The notes under the pieces are model-generated. The model was not told the origin of the DNA. It did no database searches and worked only from the letters and a program-made list of their open reading frames with translations. Position numbers and translations under genes: made by a program. Positions 8,104 through 14,371 of a DNA stretch of 14,371 nt are shown one piece after another (the first letter of the stretch is position 1; each line of letters begins with the position of its first letter). This stretch comes from Allomyces macrogynus ATCC 38327 (lineage: Eukaryota; Blastocladiomycota; Blastocladiomycetes; Blastocladiales; Blastocladiaceae), in assembly GCA_000151295.1 (NCBI GenBank), contig GG745334.1, positions 582,804-597,174 on the forward strand, written 5' to 3'.

Positions 8104-9160
8104 TCAATAAATCTCGGCTGCTCGGCCCGGCCGCCGGCCATCGTCATCCTCTTCCTTCGACGCGCCCGCAGCCTCGAATTCGGCCTCGTCCTCGCTGCTG
8201 TCGATCATAACAATCACGTTGCCCTGCACACCACCACCAACCTCGCCCCCACCGCCCACGGCAACGCCCATGTTCCCCACCCCGCCCCTTTTCACCTCGT
8301 CGAGCGCGCGCCAATCCACGGCCAAATTGATCGGCGGCTCCGTGCGCCGCGTCCACGCAGCCATGATCCGCTCAACGACCGGCAACTCGTACTTGCGCGT
8401 CTTGGTCGCCAACGCCTCGTGCCCGTGGCCATTGTTCAGCACGCTGAACGAGAGTCGTGCCACCATCCACGGCGGCAGCCCGAGACACGCCGTGAGACTG
8501 GTAGATCTTGCTTGGTGTCGTCGCCTCCATGGTCATCCGCAGGATCGGATTGTACGGCGCGTCGAGCCCAACAATCGCGCGCCGCGGTAGCGCGTAGAAC
8601 TTGGCCGAGTTGGTCCACCGGAGCGTGTCGATGTGCCGCAAATGGCACGCGCTGCACACGCCGCCGACGCGCACAGTCGAACGGTCGACGTGTTTGCGGC
8701 AAGTCGCGCACCGTCCGGCGTGCAGTTCGCGCATGACGAGCGAGAAAAATGCCTTATACTTGCGCGCGCGTGCGTGCGGCTGCGCCTTGACTTTCCACTT
8801 CGAGAGCAGCGACCGGTAGATGGTGTTCAGGTGCGTGCCCTCGACGATCTTGCGGCACCGGCGGGTGACGGCGCGGCACGCCAGGAACGACTCGAGCGAC
8901 TCGACACCAATCACGCGCGCGAGAATCAGGACGATGATTTCGGTCGGGAGACGGTTGAACGCGTTCGAACGGGTCGTGGCGGTGAGCAGCGCCGGAGGAG
9001 TAGCGCCGGCAGCGGGAGCCGTCGCGCTGGTATGTGCGGCAGCACGCGCGAGTGCGGCGCACTTGGCCAGCCGCCAGGGATCGGGAAGCGCAGCGGCGTG
9101 TCCCGCAGGCTGCGACGAACTACCGGGTGGACGGGCGGCAGGCGGGCGCCTTGGCAGCAT
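8104..9160 (-). CDS. Array copy D: intact F-box-like/Cys-cluster protein, one intron
   Basis: This is the best candidate for a working member. The unspliced frame breaks near 8500, but removing 8498-8555 (58 nt, donor GTACAA, ATGAC branch-like site, acceptor CTACCAG) joins 8556-9160 to 8104-8497. That gives 999 nt, or 332 residues, with the phase restored. Order: Pro/Ala-rich N-terminus; F-box-like segment about 68-122 (FNRLPTEIIVLILARV, LNTIYRSLLSKW); a full cluster C151-x2-C154-x14-C169-x2-C172; ALPRRAIVGLDAP; across the splice junction LTACLGLPPW; then VVERIMAAWTRRTEPPI; a Gly-rich linker; and a short acidic tail (SSEDEAEFE). The ATG at 9160 has a strong context (GCCGCCATG). The F-box would bind Skp1 and the Cys cluster a zinc ion, if the family reading is right; both are inference. 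The first half is unambiguous and the intron is strongly supported by phase and by alignment with copy C. Confidence 0.78.
8498..8555 (-). other. 58-nt spliceosomal intron of copy D
   Basis: The donor GTACAA resembles the GTACGN donors of the CIBAR-like gene. A CTACCAG acceptor follows a branch-like ATGAC. The length is 1 mod 3 and exactly repairs the shift between the two open frames. The intron is phase 2, inside the Pro codon of GLDAP. Copies B and E look like decayed versions at the same place, and copy C has in-frame coding sequence instead. Confidence 0.72.
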
Positions 9161-9566
9161 GGCGGCGAGCTTTTTTGACGAGTCGGCATGGGTGCGAGAG
9201 AGAGCAACCGGTGCTCGAGAGAGAGAACAACCGGCGCGGGCGCGCGTGGAGGAGAGGGGCAGGCCTGCGTGAGAGTGGGCCGAGCATGGAGCGTGGGGAG
9301 GAGCCTTGGAACGCGAGCGAGGGAGTCAGAGTAATGCCAGCTTGACGCATCGACGAGGCTACCGGTCGTGTTGGAAAATTGTGACAAAAGCTACGACTTG
9401 ATCACCACCCAACACCGTTCAAAGGAAAGGATAAGGAGAGAACACAACAAGCACCGCCCCACACATGCACCTCCACGCGGCGACAGCGGCGACGGTATCA
9501 CGGCCTAGGTATGTCGCGGCATCGTGGCAGCGACAGCAACGACGGCAGCAACGGCACGCGGCTCGG
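9161..9566. other. Spacer between array copies D and E; 5' flank of copy D
   Basis: The 406-bp flank of the intact copy must hold its promoter. A short A-run lies just upstream of the start on the coding strand (AAAAAAGC), followed by purine/pyrimidine-rich GAGA-like sequence around 9186-9230. No named element was identified. Confidence 0.45.
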
Positions 9567-10496
9567 CTACTCCTCCGCCTGGTCGGCGCGCAACGCGCCC
9601 TGCTCGCCGGTCTCCTTCCACACGCCGTGACCATCTCCACCCTGCAACTGCCGGTCGCGCTCGCGCCAGTCCGGCGCGTACGGCCCGATATCAATCGGCG
9701 GTTCCGTGCACCCCGTCCACGCGGCCATGACAATCTCGACCGTTGGCACATCGTACAGCCGCATCGGCGCTGACCCGTTCCCAAAGAACGGGTGCCGCCG
9801 CGTGCGGTATAGCAGCCGGTCAGCGACCCACTTTGGCAAGTGCAGCCGCGCCGACGAATCGCCCTAGTACAACTTGGAACTCTTCTTGCATCAGTAATCT
9901 TTGAGCTCGGGCAGACCGAAGATCTTGCGTGCCGGCAACGCCTTGAACGCGGCGTCGTCGGCGTCGCGCGCGTCGAGACAGCCGGCCAGTCAGCACTCGC
10001 GACACCGACCGCCAAACGGATCGATGGTCGAGTCGAGCTTCCCACGCGCACACGTCACACACCGGCCGTTTTGCAGTTCGCGCATAAGCACGGCAAAGAA
10101 CGTCTTAATCTTGCGGGCGCGGGGGTTGATCTCGGTGTTGACGCCCCACTGCTCGAGCGTGCACTTGTAGAGCGCATTGAGCTGCGCGTCTTCCACCACC
10201 AACTTCTAATGCTGTTTGACGCAGCGGGCACGTAACAGTGCCGACAGCGAGTCGGTCGCGACCATCTGGGAGAGAATCAGCGCGAGCACGTCGGCCGGCA
10301 GGACGTCAATCGTGTGCCGAACCGCGGCGGGCTTGGGTGCCGCGGCAGGACTTGTTCCTGGTGTCGGGACAGGAGTCGGCGGCACGAGCGCGTCGGGAGC
10401 GTGTGGAGGCGACGAGGAGGGCCGCAGTGGCTTCCGTGGCTGCAGCGGCCGCCGCGGCAGCAGCTGTGTTGCTGTAGCAGAGCGCGTGTGCGGCAT
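9567..10496 (-). pseudogene. Array copy E: F-box-like/Cys-cluster paralogue with four in-frame stops
   Basis: A single frame from ATG 10496 to TAG 9567-9569 spans 309 codons without any indel. It contains four internal stops: TAG 10206-10208, TGA 9990-9992, TGA 9891-9893 and TAG 9864-9866. Content: MPHTRSAT start motif; Pro-rich N-terminus; F-box-like segment (TIDVLPADVLALILSQM); a full cluster (GRCVTC, GRCREC, spacing 15); ALPARKIFGLPEL; VEIVMAAWTGCTEPPI. The last two stops fall in the stretch matching the copy D intron: TACTGAT looks like a branch site and TACTAG like an acceptor. They may therefore be intronic, although the matching donor position reads CAAAGA, not GT. The first two stops are exonic: the first replaces Leu/Tyr/Cys of relatives and the second an Arg/His. 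It is most likely a pseudogene. Confidence 0.78.
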
Positions 10497-12144
10497 GGTC
10501 GCGGTCGTCGATGGTCTGTACAGGTGCTGGTGGTCGATGGACAATGACCGTGCGTTGTGGTCAGAGGGGGATTGACCGTTGCGCGCGGATGTGTCGTGTG
10601 GAGATGGGTTGCGCTGGAGCAGCATCGGACCGCGTTTATGGCGCGCGCCGTCGACTCACTCACAACGGCACCAAGCGGCGCACACAAAAAAAGGGCACCA
10701 TCAACTGGACGATCGTCATTTTGCACAAACACGCTTGCCAATCCGGCCTTGTTTCTACGATGACGCGCTCCGCGCACCGGCACAATGGGAGGACATTGGG
10801 CCGGCGTCAGTTGGTCCCCCCGCGACTAGGTCGTGGCCGTAGGTTGAACAGCGGGGCCAGTTCAGCGGAGTCGGCGCCGTTAACCCCGAGTACGTGATGA
10901 GCGCGAGTTGATTCAGACGAGATCTGACGCGTTCCGGCGCGTCGAGTCCTTGCCCTTGCCTCCGACGAGCCCAACGAGATTTGGTATACCACGATTGAAA
11001 AGCTCGAGTGAAGCGCTCGCCGTCTCCCCAGGATCAAGAGCGCCGCGCTTCCAGGCTGGTCTTCAGGATCAGGCATCAGCAGGTCAATCAATGGGCGCGT
11101 GGGCAGCTGCGTGAGCATGGCCTCGTCGCGACGGCACCAGGAGTTGAGCTTCGACACGCGCCACTGCGCGCACGCAGGAGTGTGGAGCTGGCTAACGCTG
11201 GATGGCATTAGTGGCGGCCGCAGCTTGTTACACTGTGGGCATCTTATGCAGTAATTAATCATAACGAGCGGGAAGCGCGACGCCGAGCCATCGCCGCCAT
11301 CGTGCGAGGCAGAGTTGGCAGCGCGTCGCTTGTGCGCCAGTACGGCTTGTTGAGCCACGATTAAGTTGCACGACACTGTCCTCCAGAGTCTGTGACGCTG
11401 CAAATCGCCATCGCACAGAGTCTCGGAATTGAATATTCCAATCATCGACACAACTTGCCGTACTCCCCACGTTCCTGCGCAAGCATACCAGATTTCGCAC
11501 GTCGGCTTTCATCACGGGTGCCTGTCATTCTGGCCTCCCAGCGCCATCCCATACCAATCAACGGGTACATCCAACCCGGTCCAGGCGGCAAAAGCCAACT
11601 CAAACAACCTCACAGATACCATTCGCGATCGTTTCCAGTTGACTTGTGCCCGCCCAAAATACGTTGCCCGACAATCGCCATTTGTTGTATGTCGCGATCA
11701 CTGGTTCGTCCATTTTTAGTCGTGTTCTCGGTGCGCGCAAGTGCGGAGGAAAAGCGAAATGTGATTGAGACGGAAGCGTGGAAGGAACGATTCTCGGCGC
11801 GAGAAGATGGTGGGCCAGGGCGCGATAGCAACGGGACGTGTGTGGAACATGAGGCTGCCGGTGGAGTGGAGTTATTGCGAGCAAGGCCGCATCTGCTAGC
11901 AGCATGTGGTAATGTGATTCATGGAGGTGGTTTCCTAACTTTACCCACCTTTTACATTCGTGAGCCGTAATGGCAAAGGCAGCCGGGAAGCATCAGGACG
12001 AATAGTGTCCATTTGTTTTTTGATTTCCCTCACCAACGAAAATTGAACGACTGCGCGCGGCAGGAAAACTCTCGCCTCGGCAGGCTTTACTCTTACCCTC
12101 GCTCTCCAAACCCAGTCACTCTTAGAAGGAAGCGCCTGCCACAC
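10497..12144. other. About 1.6 kb without a supported gene
   Basis: The first part is the 5' flank of copy E and includes a run of seven A at about 10684-10690. Beyond it, open frames of up to about 214 codons exist on both strands. They use AT-ending codons such as ATA and AGA and show no coherent domain. One has four Cys with CW-finger-like spacing near 11150-11265 but lacks the key Trp residues. I saw no RNA gene, transposon end or long repeat. Confidence 0.45.
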
Positions 12145-12526
12145 TCAAACACGGCCGTACATCTTGGCCTTGGCATCGGCCGTGACCTTGAACGGATCGA
12201 CGGGCTCCATTGACGCTGTGCACACATTCCAGACGAGCTGCACGACGCGCACCGGATACGTGGCCCACTGTCGGCCCTTGTCATTAATTATATCGAAGGC
12301 GTTTTTTGCCAGGCGCGCCGCAGAAGGAGCCATTTGACCGCCTCGGCGTCGAAACACGTCATTTCGCTGTACCGAGAAACGGCGTCGCTGCCAGCGCTGC
12401 GAGTACTGCGCGATCCTTGGTGCGAAACACATCCATCAGATGGTCGAGGCGGTATCGGCGACAAACGAACCGGTAGGGATCGGCGTCGGCGCCATAGGGC
12501 ACGAGAGGAGAGTATGGGGAGGCCAT
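12145..12526 (-). CDS. Candidate small gene of unknown function
   Basis: I do not recognise this. Two overlapping short frames use the GC-ending codons typical of real genes here. The upstream one starts at ATG 12526 (MASPYSPLVPYG, then DPYRFVCRRYRLDHLMDVF) and runs to a stop at 12359-12361. The downstream one ends at 12145 (TYPVRVVQLVWNV, ending KAKMYGRV) and has its own ATG at 12333. A splice could join them: GTACTC near 12390 to the GACAG near 12250 is phase-consistent, as is a very short 31-nt excision. Either way the product would be about 80-120 residues with a moderately hydrophobic middle. Neither joint is certain, and it could be a decayed gene or chance. Confidence 0.3.
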
Positions 12527-12808
12527 TGCGACAGGTGTTGCTGCCTGTTGGACCGAGGGACAGCTGATCGGTGAGGAGTACGCTGTGTGACACGGTGTAG
12601 TGACGGTGACCCGTGCGGTTGGTTGGTCCACTCATCTGTCTGATCGCCGTGGTGATGCTCTCTGGCTGACGGCGACCGGGTCGAGAGAACATGCCTTCAC
12701 TTTATCGATAAATACATGGCCAAAAACACCAACGAAAACACTCGCATGCGCCGTGCGACAGGCGCACGCAACTCTCCCTCCAACACCAAAGAAACCTACA
12801 CTCCCATC

Positions 12809-14371
12809 TCACCACCGGGGACTCGCCCTTGGCGACGGCGCCGTCACTGACGCCGCATCCGTATGCTCGCCATCGCTCGCATCAAACTGCAAGAACGCGC
12901 TCAGGGTCGGCGACGCCAAGGTTGATGACGGCCCGCCAGCCGTCGACGCTGGTAGCGGCGGCAGACCCGCACCAAGTCTCGGGGTCCCGACCGGCGCCGG
13001 GAGGCCCATGAGCGTGCCGTACGAGTTGGGCGCCGCGCCCGCACCGCCGAAATGTTCATGGAAGAGGGCGCGAATCACGTCGTCGGGGAGACCAATGACA
13101 TTGTCGGTGCCACCGGTACCGCCGGGAGACGCGAGACCGGCGAGGAGATCCGCGGGGGTCGGGAGCGGGGGGACCAGGTCGGTGGCAGGGCCGGGTGACG
13201 CGGAGGGTCGGGCGAGGGTAACGGTCGACGAGCTGGACGTGGGCGGCACGGACAGCGGCGAGTACCCGGGCAGGAGATTGAGCGAGTTGAGGCCGAACAC
13301 ATGGCCGTCATCGTCCTCCTCTTCGTCCATGTCATCCTCGTCATCCGCGTGCCCATCATCCACGGGCCCCAGATGCGTCGCCGGATTCGTTGCGCCTTGC
13401 CAAATGGCACCCCGCGACCGCTTACCCCCCGCGCGGCTATTGTCAGCGACGTCCGAGTCGTCGGGATCGTCGCGATTCACGGCCGCCGTCTCCTGCATTG
13501 CGCGCGGGCCCGTTGTCGCTCGGCGCTTGTTGCTACTGCGCCCAATGCGTTTCGGAATCGGCGCCTCGTCGGTGGTGCCCACCGTTGCGAGTGGCACCGG
13601 CACCGGCACCTGTTGTGGCGGAAGCACTGGTATCGTCATCTGCTGCGGTGGCGGCGACATGACACCGCCCGCGACCCCCGGCGGCGGCGGCGACTGTAAC
13701 AGGAACGCCGCCAAATCCAAATCGCCGAGCGGGAACGGCGGCACGTCCGCCGCCCCCGTTGTCGTCGTTGGCGGCGGCGGCGTCGCGTCCCCCAAACTCG
13801 TCGCACTCCCGCGCCGCGCGGCCGCAGCCGCGACCTTATCCGAGACGCGGTCGAGCCCGTCCTGCAGCGACTGGATCTCGCCGGAAATCCGCGACGCCTC
13901 GGTCGTGAGCCGCGACAATTGCTCGGTCGACGAACGCAGCCCGTCGAGCTCAATGTTGCGGGACGCCGACCCGGCATTGCCCTGTGGGCCGAGCGCGGCG
14001 ACGGCAGCGGCCACGGCCGCGTCCGCGGCGGCAGCAGCGGTTGCAGCGGCGGACGTGGTCGTATCGCGCGCCGCGCGCGGTTCCGCAGCGAGGTCGAACG
14101 CAAAGTCGAGCGGCGCGGTCGTGACGGGGATGCTGAGCGAGGCCGACGTGGGCGTGCCCGACTTCGCTGCTGCTGCAGCCGGTGGTGGCGGGAGCGGGAC
14201 AGCCGGTGCCAGTGCGGGGTCGTCGACGGTGGGCAGGATAAAATCGAAGGCCGTCGGAGTCGGGACAGGAGCAGCGGCCGAAGCAGCGCTCGGCGAGGGC
14301 GAGGATGCCGTCACATTCGTGGCTGACTTGGCTTGCTTGCGAGCAGCAGCTCCACCAGCCTTGGCCGCGGC
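12809..14371 (-). CDS. Partial low-complexity protein with coiled coil and acidic tract, 5' end outside window
   Basis: The frame stays open to the window edge and runs 520 residues to a stop at 12809-12811. The first Met-like codon inside is a GTG at 14314, so the true start lies beyond the edge. Counting from the edge: Ala/Pro/Ser-rich region; a coiled-coil-like segment of about 40 residues (ELDGLRSSTEQLSRL, then EIQSLQDGLDRV) around residues 140-180; a Pro-rich section with PPPPGV and VPVPVPL; basic NLS-like patches (KRIGRSSNKRR, GGKRSRG); an acidic run (DDEDDMDEEEDDD); and a Ser/Pro-rich C-terminus with short hydrophobic motifs such as GLNSLNLLPGY. This is the composition of the C-terminal half of a transcription regulator, such as a heat-shock-factor-like protein, but no DNA-binding domain is inside the window. 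I leave it unnamed. Confidence 0.6.
   Translation of the reverse strand, partial: AAAKAGGAAARKQAKSATNVTASSPSPSAASAAAPVPTPTAFDFILPTVDDPALAPAVPLPPPPAAAAAKSGTPTSASLSIPVTTAPLDFAFDLAAEPRAARDTTTSAAATAAAAADAAVAAAVAALGPQGNAGSASRNIELDGLRSSTEQLSRLTTEASRISGEIQSLQDGLDRVSDKVAAAAARRGSATSLGDATPPPPTTTTGAADVPPFPLGDLDLAAFLLQSPPPPGVAGGVMSPPPQQMTIPVLPPQQVPVPVPLATVGTTDEAPIPKRIGRSSNKRRATTGPRAMQETAAVNRDDPDDSDVADNSRAGGKRSRGAIWQGATNPATHLGPVDDGHADDEDDMDEEEDDDGHVFGLNSLNLLPGYSPLSVPPTSSSSTVTLARPSASPGPATDLVPPLPTPADLLAGLASPGGTGGTDNVIGLPDDVIRALFHEHFGGAGAAPNSYGTLMGLPAPVGTPRLGAGLPPLPASTAGGPSSTLASPTLSAFLQFDASDGEHTDAASVTAPSPRASPRW

Larger units (their letters stand above)
4436..10496 (-). repeat. Tandem array of five paralogous F-box-like/Cys-cluster genes (copies A-E)
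   Basis: Five same-strand paralogues lie head to tail. Conserved N-terminal positions fall at 4741 (A), 6056 (B), 7825 (C), 9160 (D) and 10496 (E). Steps are 1315, 1769, 1335 and 1336 bp. All share an F-box-like segment ending in (Y/L)xSLLxxW or a variant, then (P/H)xARx(Y/R)K or similar, then, except in truncated A, GRCxTC, VGG/GHVC and a C-terminal MAAWT-x2-TEPPI block. C and D share KWKV-type residues after the F-box-like segment, while A, B and E share WGV. This suggests two subgroups. C and D are also alike at the DNA level around the first Cys pair. Confidence 0.85.

Noticed and set aside
9567..10496. Repeat-induced point mutation (C-to-T) as the cause of the stops in the array
   Set aside because: Some stops fit C-to-T (TGA at 5943-5945 and perhaps 9990-9992), but the TAA in copy A and the TAG at 10206-10208 more likely need transversions, so a RIP-like process is not supported.
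9567..10496. Reassigned stop codons (alternative genetic code)
   Set aside because: All three stop codons appear among the interrupting codons of the array, and neighbouring genes such as NMD3 read through none of them.
10807..11451. Minus-strand open frame of 214 codons with Cys spacing near that of a CW-type zinc finger
   Set aside because: The Trp residues that define CW fingers are absent, codon use (ATA, AGA, AT-ending codons) differs from real genes here, and the only upstream start is GTG or an isolated ATG; no coherent domain follows.
11392..11970. Plus-strand open frame of 192 codons
   Set aside because: No domain, no consistent GC-ending codon use, and no splice or promoter context supporting a gene.

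Overview
The window looks like GC-rich nuclear DNA from an early-diverging fungus that still makes a flagellum; a Blastocladiomycota-type organism would fit. The reasons are a fungal-type NMD3 gene, short GT-AG introns of about 58-103 nt, and a homologue of CIBAR/FAM92, a BAR-domain protein of the ciliary base. The taxon is inferred, not read directly.

Layout. (1) Positions 45-1399, minus strand: a seven-exon CIBAR/FAM92-like gene that I assembled from splice sites; it gives 300 residues with every phase consistent. (2) Positions 1790-3502, plus strand: an intronless, complete NMD3 gene, divergent from (1) across a 390-bp intergenic region. (3) Positions 4436-10496, minus strand: five tandem head-to-tail members of an unnamed family, called here copies A-E. 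Each has an N-terminal F-box-like segment. The complete members then have a C-x2-C-x14/15-C-x2-C cluster and a C-terminal block with the signature MAAWT-x2-TEPPI. Copy D is intact once a 58-nt intron is removed. Copy C has a long open frame but no ATG at the conserved start, and its fourth cluster Cys is Tyr. Copies A, B and E carry nonsense codons, a truncation or a frame shift. (4) Positions 10497-12144: about 1.6 kb with no convincing gene. (5) Positions 12145-12526, minus strand: a weak candidate for a small, unidentified gene. (6) Positions 12809-14371, minus strand: the 3' part of a large low-complexity protein with a coiled coil, basic NLS-like patches and an acidic tract, cut by the window edge.

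How the genes relate. NMD3 (export of the 60S ribosomal subunit) and CIBAR (cilium base and membranes) are conserved genes that may share a promoter region. The five-copy array looks like a lineage-specific birth-and-death cluster. Its members would plausibly act as substrate adaptors of SCF-type ubiquitin ligases, but that role rests only on the F-box-like fold pattern. The array, its alternative intron/coding segment in copies D and C, and its undefined C-terminal signature are the most novel content.
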